Below the pieces are notes generated by a model. The model did no database searches. It was not told the origin of the DNA and was given only the letters and a program-made list of their open reading frames with translations. Source: Anaerococcus nagyae (GTDB lineage Bacteria; Bacillota; Clostridia; Tissierellales; Peptoniphilaceae). From it: a stretch of 42,241 bases of DNA. The position numbers and the translations under genes are program-made. Location: NCBI RefSeq assembly GCF_017874535.1, contig NZ_JAGGLS010000012.1, positions 1 to 42,241 on the forward strand, in the 5' to 3' direction. Shown in pieces: positions 26,309 through 36,346 of the stretch (the stretch's first letter is position 1; the number at the start of each line of letters is the position of its first letter).

Positions 26309-28477
26309 TTAGGCTAAATTTCTTTGAGTCTTTTCTGATTTTCTTACTAGATGACTTCCGCCTATTATCATTATTAGTCCTAATACTACAAGTATTATTA
26401 TTCTAATATCACCTGTTTTTACAAGTGGTCCTCTTGGAATACCTGGTTTATTTTTTGGTACATAATATCTTGTTGATGGAGGTGTTGATGATGGCGGTAC
26501 AGAACTTCTTGTAGTTGGTGGTGTTGATGATGGTGTTTTTGGTGGGATGTTTGATCCTGGAGGTGTTGCATTTGGATTACGCTTATTTACTATAAACTTT
26601 GCTTCAGCTGTTTCTGACTTTTCTGAAATAGTAAATTTTACTGGATTTACATCTAACACATATCCTTCTGGAGCTGCTGTTTCTCTTAGATAGTAATCCC
26701 CATAAGGTAAATCTTTTACTTTAAACTCGCCATTTGAACCAGACTTAATAGTAAGCCTCTTGCCATCAACTTCATAAGGAGTTGCCTCTCCTTTTTTATC
26801 TACAGAATAAACAGCAAAAAGTGCCCCTTCAAGTCTCTTAGGTGTCTTGCTATTATCCACCTTTACGAAGTTCTGTGAGCCTTTTTTCTTATTTTTTGAA
26901 TCTGGTGGAACTAGTTTAGGATTCTTTGGAAGATTTTCCATAGTAAATGTAGGTTTGACTCTGCTAAGTCTCTCAGATTCCTTACCCTGATTATCTCTTA
27001 TATTGTAATCTTCTAGAGGTTCGTTCTCCTTAAAGTAATACTCACCTTCTGGTAGTCCCTCTACTACTATTTCACCATTACCATCTGTATATAATTGGAA
27101 AACTTGTTCTGACTCTGCTGCTGATTCATTAAATTCATACTTACCGGCATCACCAATTAATCCTACTCTTTGATCTTCGGTAGTTACTGTTTTATCAGCA
27201 TCATTATCAATAACTTTTTTTCTATATAACTCAAAACCTACTCTATCTAAAGGATCCTTTGTTTGAGAATCGATCTTTTTAAGCTTGAGTTCATTTTTTT
27301 CTTTGTAGTTTTTAACTTCTAAAACTTTATCTTTTTCTGTCTTATAAAGAACATCATCTGAGCTTACATAACCATCTAGTGGCTCTACTTCTCTAAATAC
27401 ATAGCTATTTGCAGGAGCTAATTCTGGCAATTTATCTAATATGATGTTACCATCTTTATTTGTTTTAAATACATGATCAATATTTTTATCTGAAACGTAA
27501 CTTCCATCTTCATTTATACCAACTGGAGTGTATGTATCCCCAGATTTTACATAAAGTCTAAAGCCAACTCCTTCTAGGTCATCACCTGTTTTACCATCTA
27601 TTTTGTGAAGATGTAGCTTGGTCTCTTTTGGTCTATAGTTAGCAACCTCTACTTCCTTTCCGTTAAATTTATTATAGCTAACATCTGTATTAGCATCTCT
27701 TATTTCAAAACCTTCTAATGTTTCAATTTCTCTAAAGGTATATTCACCACTTTCAAGGTTATTGACTTCTATTCTACCATTAGCATCAGTTACTAATTCT
27801 TGGATTGCTCCCTGTTCATTCTCAGTAAAGTTATAAATGCCTTCTTTTGTTTTGGTAAAATTTAAAACTTTGCCGTCTTTATTGAGAAGATTAAACTTTA
27901 CACCCTCTAGATCAATTGTCTTTTGATCATTTTCTTTATCATATCCTATTTTATGAAGTCTTAGTGATTGTGGTTTTCTTTCTGTTAGTTTTGGAATAAT
28001 TTCATTGACATCAATATCTCCCTCATAAGTCATTTGAGCGAAAGTGTTTATACTATATTGATGATTTTTAATAGATTCTTCAGTTTCTTTGAAAAGATAA
28101 GCACCAGGTTCTAGACCGGTTAGATTTATAATATCATAAGATGAACCACTTGAATCTTGATTTAAGTTAGATTTAACGAGAGTTCCTTCCCCTAGTTCTT
28201 TTGTAATTTCATCCATAGATAAAGAATCATATTTTTTTGCTATTTCTAAAAGTTCCTCTTTTTTGAATTCTTTATCAGATAACTTAAAATATGCTAGCTC
28301 TCTTTGCTTACTAGTTTTATTATCCTCACCTTGTCTAGGAATTTTTATTGTTAAATTCCCATTATTTGTGATATCTTCTGTACTAGCAGCCATTGATATA
28401 GGCATTAGTAGAACTTGTAAAAGCATAAAAATGCTCAGAAATCCTGCTAGTATTCTTGGTTTTTTCTTGCCTAACAT
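26309..28477 (-). CDS. SpaA-like Cna-B pilin, wall-anchored
   Basis: A 722-aa pilin-type protein. The signal peptide ends near SMA (about residue 30). An N-terminal SpaA-like domain ends with IIPK (residues about 164-167); this resembles the pilin motif YPK and may hold the lysine used for polymerisation. Four Cna-B/prealbumin-like repeats follow (starts LRLHKIGYD, LHLHKIDGK, LKLKKIDSQ, FVKVDNS). The last has the E-box YYLRETAAPEGY. A Pro/Ser/Thr-rich stalk (about 630-684) leads to LVKTG (685-689), a hydrophobic helix and a basic tail. ATG at 28477 has AGGAG seven bases upstream. Three class C sortases follow, so this is their obvious substrate. The proline stalk would equally fit a base pilin, in which case the shaft pilin would be elsewhere. 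Confidence 0.82.
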   Translation of the reverse strand: MLGKKKPRILAGFLSIFMLLQVLLMPISMAASTEDITNNGNLTIKIPRQGEDNKTSKQRELAYFKLSDKEFKKEELLEIAKKYDSLSMDEITKELGEGTLVKSNLNQDSSGSSYDIINLTGLEPGAYLFKETEESIKNHQYSINTFAQMTYEGDIDVNEIIPKLTERKPQSLRLHKIGYDKENDQKTIDLEGVKFNLLNKDGKVLNFTKTKEGIYNFTENEQGAIQELVTDANGRIEVNNLESGEYTFREIETLEGFEIRDANTDVSYNKFNGKEVEVANYRPKETKLHLHKIDGKTGDDLEGVGFRLYVKSGDTYTPVGINEDGSYVSDKNIDHVFKTNKDGNIILDKLPELAPANSYVFREVEPLDGYVSSDDVLYKTEKDKVLEVKNYKEKNELKLKKIDSQTKDPLDRVGFELYRKKVIDNDADKTVTTEDQRVGLIGDAGKYEFNESAAESEQVFQLYTDGNGEIVVEGLPEGEYYFKENEPLEDYNIRDNQGKESERLSRVKPTFTMENLPKNPKLVPPDSKNKKKGSQNFVKVDNSKTPKRLEGALFAVYSVDKKGEATPYEVDGKRLTIKSGSNGEFKVKDLPYGDYYLRETAAPEGYVLDVNPVKFTISEKSETAEAKFIVNKRNPNATPPGSNIPPKTPSSTPPTTRSSVPPSSTPPSTRYYVPKNKPGIPRGPLVKTGDIRIIILVVLGLIMIIGGSHLVRKSEKTQRNLA

Positions 28478-28703
28478 AGTTAACTCCTCTTAATTTTTTC
28501 TGTTTTATGTATTTAAAATAATTTTAAATAGACTTATTCAGCTATATTATATCTTAAAAGTAGGGAATATACAATTACCTACTGCTCACATTTAGATAAT
28601 TTTATAATAAAAATTAAGATTTCTAAAATCTATTTCCATAAGCATAAGTACTTGACTTTTCGAAGTTTTACTAACCTTATTTAAACACAATGATAATTTA
28701 TAT

Positions 28704-28733
28704 TTGATTCTCCTATTAAATAAGTATTATAAT
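28704..28733 (+). promoter_or_regulatory. Candidate promoter of hydG-hydF
   Basis: TTGATT (28704-28709), an 18-base spacer and TATAAT (28728-28733). Transcription would start near 28740, giving a leader of about 15 bases that contains AAAGGAG before the ATG at 28756. Confidence 0.6.
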
Positions 28734-28755
28734 TAAATACAAGAAAGGAGATTTT

Positions 28756-30174
28756 ATGGTAAAATATGATCCAAAAAGCTCAGATCCAGCTGAGTTTATT
28801 AATAATGAAGAAATTTTAGAAACAATTGACTATGGTAGAGCTAACGCTCACAATAGAGCATTGATTATAGATATATTAGAAAAGGCAAAAAAGGCAAAAG
28901 GTCTATCACACAAAGAAGCTTTTGTACTACTATCATGTGCGGAAGATGATTTGAACAAAGAAATTTTAAAAACCGCAAAAGAGCTTAAGCTTAAATTCTA
29001 TGCTAATCGTATAGTACTATTTGCTCCCCTATATCTCTCAAATTACTGTGTAAACGGGTGTACATATTGCCCTTACCACGGACAAAACAAGCACATACCT
29101 CGCAAAAAGCTTACACAAGATGAAATACGTGAACAAGTAATAGCTCTTCAAGATATGGGACATAAGAGACTTGCCCTAGAAACTGGCGAAGATCCTATCA
29201 ACAACCCAATAGAATACATTTTAGAATCTATTGATACAATCTATAATATTCATCACAAAAATGGTTCTATAAGAAGAGTAAATGTAAATATTGCTGCAAC
29301 TACAATAGAAAACTATAAAAAGCTTCACGATGCAGAAATAGGAACATACATACTCTTCCAGGAAACATACAATAAAGAAAAATATGAAAACTTGCATGCT
29401 TACGGACCAAAATCAGACTATAACTACCACACAACAGCTCACGATAGAGCTATGGAAGGTGGCATAGACGATCTAGGATTAGGAGTACTATATGGTCTAG
29501 ACTCTTACGAATACGAATTTATAGGTCAATTGATGCACGCAGAGCACCTAGAGGCTAAGTATAATGTTGGACCACATACAATATCCGTTCCACGTATACA
29601 ACCTGCTGATGATATAGATCCTAATGAGTTTGACAATTCCCTATCTGATGATATGTTTGAGAAATTAGTTGCTTGCATACGAATTGCAGCTCCTTATACA
29701 GGAATGATAGTCTCAACTCGTGAAAGTGAAAAGGTTAGAGGAAAACTACTTGAACTAGGTATCAGTCAAATATCCGGAGGTTCAAAAACTGCTGTTGGTG
29801 GCTATACAGAAAATGTAACAAAGGGTAGTGATCAATTTGAATTATCAGATAATAGAACATTAGATGAAGTAGTTGATTGGCTAATAGAGAAAAATCATAT
29901 ACCTTCATTCTGTACTGCTTGCTACAGAAAGGGTCGAACAGGTGAAGTATTTATGGGTATGGTTAAAAAACAAGGCATTGGTAATATTTGTCATCCTAAT
30001 GCTTTAACAACTTTGGAAGAATATGCAATAGACTATGCTAGTCCAAAAACAAAATCTGATATAGAAAATCTTATAGATAAAGAAATAAATAATATCCCAA
30101 GCAAAGATGTTCAAGAAGAAACAAGGAAAAACCTTATTGCTGTAAAAAACGGCCAAAGAGATCTGTATATATGA
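28756..30174 (+). CDS. hydG: [FeFe]-hydrogenase maturase HydG
   Basis: A 472-aa radical SAM tyrosine lyase that makes the CO and cyanide ligands of the H-cluster from tyrosine. The radical SAM motif is C98-x3-C102-x2-C105 (CVNGCTYC). The C-terminal auxiliary cluster motif is C386-x2-C389-x22-C412, which distinguishes HydG from the related ThiH. Full family length. ATG at 28756 has AAAGGAG upstream. Its stop overlaps the hydF start (ATGA), so the two are translated together. The hydrogenase structural gene is not in the window. Confidence 0.96.
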   Translation: MVKYDPKSSDPAEFINNEEILETIDYGRANAHNRALIIDILEKAKKAKGLSHKEAFVLLSCAEDDLNKEILKTAKELKLKFYANRIVLFAPLYLSNYCVNGCTYCPYHGQNKHIPRKKLTQDEIREQVIALQDMGHKRLALETGEDPINNPIEYILESIDTIYNIHHKNGSIRRVNVNIAATTIENYKKLHDAEIGTYILFQETYNKEKYENLHAYGPKSDYNYHTTAHDRAMEGGIDDLGLGVLYGLDSYEYEFIGQLMHAEHLEAKYNVGPHTISVPRIQPADDIDPNEFDNSLSDDMFEKLVACIRIAAPYTGMIVSTRESEKVRGKLLELGISQISGGSKTAVGGYTENVTKGSDQFELSDNRTLDEVVDWLIEKNHIPSFCTACYRKGRTGEVFMGMVKKQGIGNICHPNALTTLEEYAIDYASPKTKSDIENLIDKEINNIPSKDVQEETRKNLIAVKNGQRDLYI

Positions 30175-31328
30175 GAGCATCACAAGGAGAAAGAGTTCAT
30201 ATAGCCATATTCGGTAACACAAATTCTGGTAAATCCACTCTTTTAAATTACCTAACGGGAGAAGATACCGCCATAGTATCGAAAACTCATGGTACAACAA
30301 CAGATCCTATAAAAAAAGCCATGGAAATCCATGGCCTAGGACCTGTTCTTTTTATAGATACAGCTGGTATAAATGACAAAACAAATCTTTCAAATGAGCG
30401 TGTAGAAAAGTCTATAAAAGTTATAGATAAAGCCGATATATTTTTATATCTTCTAAGTACTGATGATGATCTAAGCTTTATAGAAAGTTTAAAAAAAGAA
30501 AATAAACCAATTATATATGTGGCTCCTAAACAAGACTTAGATGAGGGAGTTAAAATCTTAGAAAAATTTAAGGATCTTAAACCTATCCCAATAGATAGGA
30601 GAAGTAATGATAAATATAAATTATTTGATATAATCAGAGATATTTATCAAGAAAAAGAAGATAATAAAAAACCATCCATAACAGGAAACTTAGTAGATAA
30701 AGGCGATACTGTAGTGCTCGTTATGCCACAGGATAAGGCAGCCCCTAAAGATAGACTTATAAAGCCACAAGTTATGACTATAAGGGAACTTATAGATAAA
30801 AATGCAACTTGCATTTCAACAAGCTTAGAAAACTTTGAAAATTGTATAAAAAGTTTAAAAAATCCACCAGATTTGATAATAACCGATTCCAAAGTTTTTT
30901 TAGATGTTTATAAATTAAAGCCAGAAGAAAGTAGACTAACTAGCTTTTCAGTATTAATGAGTGGATTTAAGGGTGATGTAAGCTACTTTATGGAATCTGT
31001 AAAAGTTCTAGATCATGAGATTGACAATATCCTAATAGCAGAAGTCTGTACTCATCCACCTATAGAAGAAGACATAGGAACTGTAAAGATCCCCAAAATG
31101 TTAAAATCAAAATATCCAGATGTAAATATAGACTTTGCTAGAGGAGAAGATTTCCCAGATATAGAAAAATATGATCTAATAATAGAATGCGGCTCATGTA
31201 TGTTTAATAGAGCAAGTGTCATTTCCAGGGTAAAAAAATGCAAAGAAAAAGCTATCCCAATGACAAATTATGGAATAACTATAGCGTATTTAAAGGGGAT
31301 ATTAGACAAAATAGACTACCAAGTTTAA
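30171..31328 (+). CDS. hydF: [FeFe]-hydrogenase maturation GTPase HydF
   Basis: A 385-aa GTPase and scaffold that carries the diiron precursor to the hydrogenase. The N-terminal GTPase domain has the P-loop GNTNSGKS (15-22), GTTTDP (41-46) and DTAG (63-66). The usual NKxD guanine motif is replaced by PKQD (119-122). The C-terminal cluster ligands are C293-x-H295 and C340-x2-C343, as in characterised HydF. The gene overlaps hydG by four bases (ATGA). A hairpin terminator overlaps its stop codon. Confidence 0.95.
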   Translation: MRASQGERVHIAIFGNTNSGKSTLLNYLTGEDTAIVSKTHGTTTDPIKKAMEIHGLGPVLFIDTAGINDKTNLSNERVEKSIKVIDKADIFLYLLSTDDDLSFIESLKKENKPIIYVAPKQDLDEGVKILEKFKDLKPIPIDRRSNDKYKLFDIIRDIYQEKEDNKKPSITGNLVDKGDTVVLVMPQDKAAPKDRLIKPQVMTIRELIDKNATCISTSLENFENCIKSLKNPPDLIITDSKVFLDVYKLKPEESRLTSFSVLMSGFKGDVSYFMESVKVLDHEIDNILIAEVCTHPPIEEDIGTVKIPKMLKSKYPDVNIDFARGEDFPDIEKYDLIIECGSCMFNRASVISRVKKCKEKAIPMTNYGITIAYLKGILDKIDYQV

Positions 31329-31347
31329 CTTGGAAGTCTATTTTTTT
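31310..31347 (+). terminator. Terminator of hydGF
   Basis: AATAGACT and AGTCTATT flank CCAAGT/ACTTGG with one A-A mismatch and a 3-base loop, followed by seven T on the plus strand. The hydF stop codon lies in the hairpin. It may also serve the convergent hydE transcript. Confidence 0.85.
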
Positions 31348-31422
31348 CAGTAATTACTTAAACAAAAGATTTCTTGACCTATTTTCTTAGATGTAAATTC
31401 AATAAATTGTATTCATTACAAA

Positions 31423-32463
31423 CTAAAATACCAAATTTTTTTGTCTTGTTATAACATCTCCCTTATCCGTAACAATCTTATATCCAGATTTATCCACTCT
31501 AAGACTTAGACAAGCTTTACATTCTGCTGCTTCATCTCCTGTACAGATCTTATTGTCATATAGTTGATATTGTTTCCTATACATGCTTGGAGATAAATTT
31601 GGCATTAGAACATTTGCTCCTGCTTTAAGTCCCATTTCACGGCCTAAGGGATTAATTGTACCTAGAGCTGTTGTTGCTGGGATTAAAGCATAAGGAAATA
31701 GAATTCTAAGTACCGATACTAATCTCAAGGTTTTTGTAAATGATCCATCGTTAAAATCTTTAAATGGCGTATCCACACTTCTTAGGTAAGGACCAATTCC
31801 TATCATATCCGGCTCTAGCTCTTGTAGAAACCTAAGATCTGCTATAAGGTTTTCTGTAGTTTGGTAAGGACTATCTACCATAAATCCTCCACCTACTTGA
31901 TAACCTATTTCCTTTAATTGCCATAAAGCCTCTCTCCTATGATCAAAGCTCATAAAAGAGGGATGAAGTTTGCTATAATGTTCTCTATCCGATGTTTCTT
32001 CACGAAGTAAGTATCTATCAGCACCGGCATCATAAAATCTTTTATATGAATCATAAGATTTCTCACCTAAGGAAAGAGTTATTGCAGTATCAGAATGATT
32101 TTCCTTTACCTTCTCAACTATTTCTACAATCATATCATCAGTATAATATGTATCCTCACCACTTTGCATAACATAGGTTCTAAATCCTAATTTATAACCA
32201 ATATCTGCACAATCTATGATTTCTTGTGGTGATAGCCTATACCTTTCTACATTTTTATTAGACTTTCTTATTCCACAATAAAAGCAATCATTTTTGCAGA
32301 AATTAGAGAACTCTATTAGTCCTCTTATATAAACATCATCTCCATATATGTTTCGACGTATTGAATCCGCTTTATTTGCAAGAGCCTCGTTCATAGACTC
32401 ATTTTCTATCCAATTTTTCAAAGTTTGGTCTGAATAGTATTCAGTATTCTTTAAGCTTTCCAT
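31423..32463 (-). CDS. hydE: [FeFe]-hydrogenase maturase HydE
   Basis: A 346-aa radical SAM enzyme that helps build the diiron subcluster. The radical SAM motif is C56-x3-C60-x2-C63 (CKNDCFYC). A second cluster motif, C-x7-C-x2-C, lies near the C-terminus (CTGDEAAECKAC), as in Thermotoga HydE. The N-terminal helices align with that protein, so ATG at 32463 is probably right although it has no Shine-Dalgarno sequence. Instead, TATAAT ends only six bases before the ATG, which suggests a leaderless mRNA. The gene is convergent with hydGF rather than in one operon with them. Confidence 0.94.
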   Translation of the reverse strand: MESLKNTEYYSDQTLKNWIENESMNEALANKADSIRRNIYGDDVYIRGLIEFSNFCKNDCFYCGIRKSNKNVERYRLSPQEIIDCADIGYKLGFRTYVMQSGEDTYYTDDMIVEIVEKVKENHSDTAITLSLGEKSYDSYKRFYDAGADRYLLREETSDREHYSKLHPSFMSFDHRREALWQLKEIGYQVGGGFMVDSPYQTTENLIADLRFLQELEPDMIGIGPYLRSVDTPFKDFNDGSFTKTLRLVSVLRILFPYALIPATTALGTINPLGREMGLKAGANVLMPNLSPSMYRKQYQLYDNKICTGDEAAECKACLSLRVDKSGYKIVTDKGDVITRQKNLVF

Positions 32464-32469
32464 GATTAT

Positions 32470-32499
32470 ATTATAACAATCAAGATGATTACTTGTCTA
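32470..32499 (-). promoter_or_regulatory. hydE promoter, possibly leaderless
   Basis: On the minus strand TAGACA (32499-32494), an 18-base spacer and TATAAT (32475-32470), then six bases to the ATG at 32463. The expected start of transcription falls on or next to the ATG. Confidence 0.55.
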
Positions 32500-32572
32500 A
32501 TATTTCCAAGTGAAGTAGTAATAATTATTTTTTAAAATTTATAAATTTTAAAAAAATAGAAAGATACTATAT

Positions 32573-32606
32573 AGATTTCTCCGCTCACTATGCTCGGTTA
32601 AAATGG
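32573..32606 (+). repeat. Dispersed intergenic repeat, single copy
   Basis: It begins AGATTTCTCCGCTCAC and ends GCTCGGTTAAAATGG, matching the copy at 193-229 and the right arm of the element at 23299-23388. Confidence 0.55.
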
Positions 32607-32695
32607 ATAGATGTTAATGTTTGAATAAGATTAAGGATTTCTAAACTCTATTCGTCCGTTCGATATAAATAGATACTAAGAAATTATAAGCATAG

Positions 32696-32722
32696 AAAAA
32701 CTGGACTTTTATGTCCAGTTTT
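32696..32722 (-). terminator. Terminator of groES-groEL
   Basis: AAAACTGGAC pairs with GTCCAGTTTT around a 6-base loop, followed by TTTTC on the minus strand. It lies about 110 bases past the groEL stop codon. Confidence 0.75.
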
Positions 32723-32834
32723 CGATTGATTATTTATATTTTTTAACTTTAAAACCCCTTAAAATAAGCAGAAATTGATCCTTACTTTAAAAGATCATTC
32801 TATGGAGGATTTTCCCTTAGCTGGACTAGTCTGC

Positions 32835-34457
<1,623 letters not shown>

Positions 34458-34478
34458 TTATCCTTTCTAATAATATTA

Positions 34479-34760
34479 TTATTTTACAACTGCTAATATA
34501 TCTACATATTTAACAACTATATAATCTGTATCATCAAGCTTAACTTCTGTTCCTGCATATTGAGAATAAATTACCTTATCTCCTACAGAAAGAGAATCTT
34601 TTTTCTTTTCATCATTTAAAATATCTTCACTTATAGATACAACTTCTGCATATACTGGTTTTTCTTGTGCAGATTCTGGAAGAACTATTCCTGATTGTGT
34701 TGTTTTTTCAGCTTCAGCTTTTTTGATTACTACTCTATCTCCGATAGGTTTTAATTCCAT
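34479..34760 (-). CDS. groES: Co-chaperonin GroES (Hsp10)
   Basis: A 93-aa lid of the GroEL chamber. It starts with the family pattern LKPIGDRVVIKK; the mobile loop is at about residues 17-33 (EKTTQSGIVLPESAQ), and the conserved GDKVIYSQYAGTEVK lies near 60. ATG at 34760 has AAGGAG upstream. It is the first gene of groES-groEL. Confidence 0.97.
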   Translation of the reverse strand: MELKPIGDRVVIKKAEAEKTTQSGIVLPESAQEKPVYAEVVSISEDILNDEKKKDSLSVGDKVIYSQYAGTEVKLDDTDYIVVKYVDILAVVK

Positions 34761-34784
34761 TTATTTATCTCCTTAAGTATTGTT

Positions 34785-34811
34785 TTAGCACTCAAGTATG
34801 CTAATTGCTAA
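34785..34811 (-). promoter_or_regulatory. CIRCE-like HrcA operator
   Basis: TTAGCACTC, nine bases, then AATTGCTAA. The first arm is perfect CIRCE. The second departs from GAGTGCTAA at two positions. It lies 24 bases before the groES start. HrcA repression is inferred from the element; hrcA is not in the window. Confidence 0.8.
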
Positions 34812-34876
34812 TTACATTTATAGTGTACTACCATTGATAAAAAAATCAAATAATTTTATATAATTATTATTATGGA

Positions 34877-34902
34877 TATAATATAAGTAATATAGAAGGA
34901 GA
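34877..34902 (+). promoter_or_regulatory. msrB -10 box and ribosome site
   Basis: TATAAT (34877-34882) followed by AGAAGGAGA before the ATG at 34908. The -35 region is weak. The msrB promoter is divergent from groES, within the same 147-base gap. Confidence 0.4.
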
Positions 34903-34907
34903 ATGCT

Positions 34908-35351
34908 ATGTATAAGAAACCAAGTGATAAAGAACTAAGAGAAAAACTCACAAACTTAGAATATGAAGTTACCCAACATGCAGCTACTGAAAGGCCTTTC
35001 TCTTCAAAATTAGATGATTTTTATGAAGAAGGAATATATGTGGATAAGGTCTCTGGAGAGCCTTTATTTTCCTCAATTGATAAATATGATGCAGGGTGTG
35101 GTTGGCCATCATTTACCAAAGCTATTGACGGAATAGAAATTAGTGAAAATGAAGACGTATCACATGGTATGGTGAGAACTGAAGTTAGAAGCAAGTATGC
35201 TAATTCTCATCTGGGTCATGTATTTAATGATGGCCCTAGTGATTTGGGTGGACTTAGATATTGTATAAATGGAGCTTCTTTAAGATTTATCCCTAAAAAT
35301 AAGCTTGATGAAGAAGGATATGGAGAGTATTTGAGTTTATTTGAAGAATAA
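34908..35351 (+). CDS. msrB: Methionine-R-sulfoxide reductase MsrB
   Basis: A 147-aa single-domain enzyme that reduces the R form of oxidised methionine in proteins. It has GCGWPSF (63-69), [20 protein letters not shown] (90-109) and the catalytic Cys119 in [11 protein letters not shown]. Cys64 could act as the recycling cysteine. The CxxC pairs that bind zinc in many MsrB proteins are missing (SGEPLF where CGxPLF is usual), so this is the metal-free type. There is no signal peptide, hence cytoplasmic. ATG at 34908 has AGAAGGAGA upstream. Confidence 0.95.
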   Translation: MYKKPSDKELREKLTNLEYEVTQHAATERPFSSKLDDFYEEGIYVDKVSGEPLFSSIDKYDAGCGWPSFTKAIDGIEISENEDVSHGMVRTEVRSKYANSHLGHVFNDGPSDLGGLRYCINGASLRFIPKNKLDEEGYGEYLSLFEE

Positions 35352-35374
35352 AAAATATTTTTTAAGCCTACAAT

Positions 35375-35422
35375 AAAAAAGAACTTTTGTAAAATCATAT
35401 AAGTTTACAAAAGTTCTTTTTT
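35375..35422. terminator. Bidirectional terminator between msrB and lipoprotein gene
   Basis: A perfect 19-bp stem: AAAAAAGAACTTTTGTAAA (35375-35393) and its complement (35404-35422), with a 10-base loop. T runs follow on both strands, serving the two convergent genes. Confidence 0.9.
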
Positions 35423-35425
35423 ATT

Positions 35426-36340
35426 TTAATACTTACTAGCTCCCGAACTAGTTGCTACTACTATACTATCATTTTCGAATCTTATTCCTATTACATCCAT
35501 CACTTCATTTTCTATTTCTTTTGTTCTTTTATCTATGAAAGTTATTTTCATCCTATTGTCATCTTTTTTATCTATACCTATAACAGTTGTCGGTTTGAAA
35601 TAATTTGCCCCAAATTTATTCCAAAATTCTTCTTTAGAATAAATTCTATTTTTATCTGACGCATATAAATTCATTATTTCTTTTTCATTGTATAAGTCTT
35701 TTGATAAATATAGCTCGGGGGTTTCATAACCTACGCTTATTAACTCTGGATCTTCGCTTTTCTTACCTTCTTCTATGGATTTTCTGTGAAGTTCATAGTA
35801 GTTATTTTCGTTATTATAAACCGTATAATATATATTATTTGGGCTTACTATTCCATCTGTTAAAAGTCCTTTGACACTATCTATATCAGTTACCTCAAGT
35901 GTTTCTAGATTAATTAAGCCTATAGTTCTTTTTTCTTTTTCTTCGCCGTTTTGATTATAAAAGCTATGTATAAAATATATATCCCCACCATTATAGCCTA
36001 TAGGGAAAATTTCTTCTCCACTTCCAAACTCATGTAGAGTCTTTATATCTTCTCCATTGATTTTTATAAGCTTATACTTATGATTTTTACTATCTCCCGT
36101 TACAAAGACATTGTTTGCATTATTTATATCATAAGCAAATTGATTTAACTCTGGGTTTATGATATCACTAGTATTGCCATTAGGATTAAATTTCACTAAT
36201 TTTTTATCTATGGGATCGTAGTATATTTGAACCTTATTAGTATCTATAGGATCTCCTGTTAAAGTCGCATTTGGAGTATCACTAGAACAAGCTACAAGGA
36301 AAAATATAAAAAATCCCAATAATATCTTAAACTTTTTCAT
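35426..36340 (-). CDS. Lipoprotein, beta-propeller-like, shorter paralogue
   Basis: A 304-aa protein with a lipoprotein signal (lipobox LVAC, lipidated Cys18), so anchored outside the membrane. The body has repeated beta-strand blocks with a propeller look, including NNVFVTGDSK, IGLINLETLEVTDID and NNIYYTVYNN. It aligns along its middle with the lipoprotein encoded just upstream (36405-37589), for example NNVFV...IKTLHEF against NNVFV...IETLFEF, so the two arose by duplication. It has no recognised catalytic motif. There is no Shine-Dalgarno sequence; TATAAT ends six bases before the ATG. A terminator separates it from the ABC operon. The function is unknown. Confidence 0.75.
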   Translation of the reverse strand: MKKFKILLGFFIFFLVACSSDTPNATLTGDPIDTNKVQIYYDPIDKKLVKFNPNGNTSDIINPELNQFAYDINNANNVFVTGDSKNHKYKLIKINGEDIKTLHEFGSGEEIFPIGYNGGDIYFIHSFYNQNGEEKEKRTIGLINLETLEVTDIDSVKGLLTDGIVSPNNIYYTVYNNENNYYELHRKSIEEGKKSEDPELISVGYETPELYLSKDLYNEKEIMNLYASDKNRIYSKEEFWNKFGANYFKPTTVIGIDKKDDNRMKITFIDKRTKEIENEVMDVIGIRFENDSIVVATSSGASKY

Positions 36341-36346
36341 AAATAT

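Larger units (their letters stand above)
32464..32834. other. Intergenic region between hydE and groEL
   Basis: No gene is seen. The stretch holds the hydE promoter, one copy of the dispersed repeat (32573-32606), and the groESL terminator (32696-32722). Confidence 0.6.

Noticed and set aside
30004-30300. 98-codon minus-strand frame across the hydG-hydF junction
   Set aside because: It is antisense to two certain genes and has no supporting start signals or motifs.
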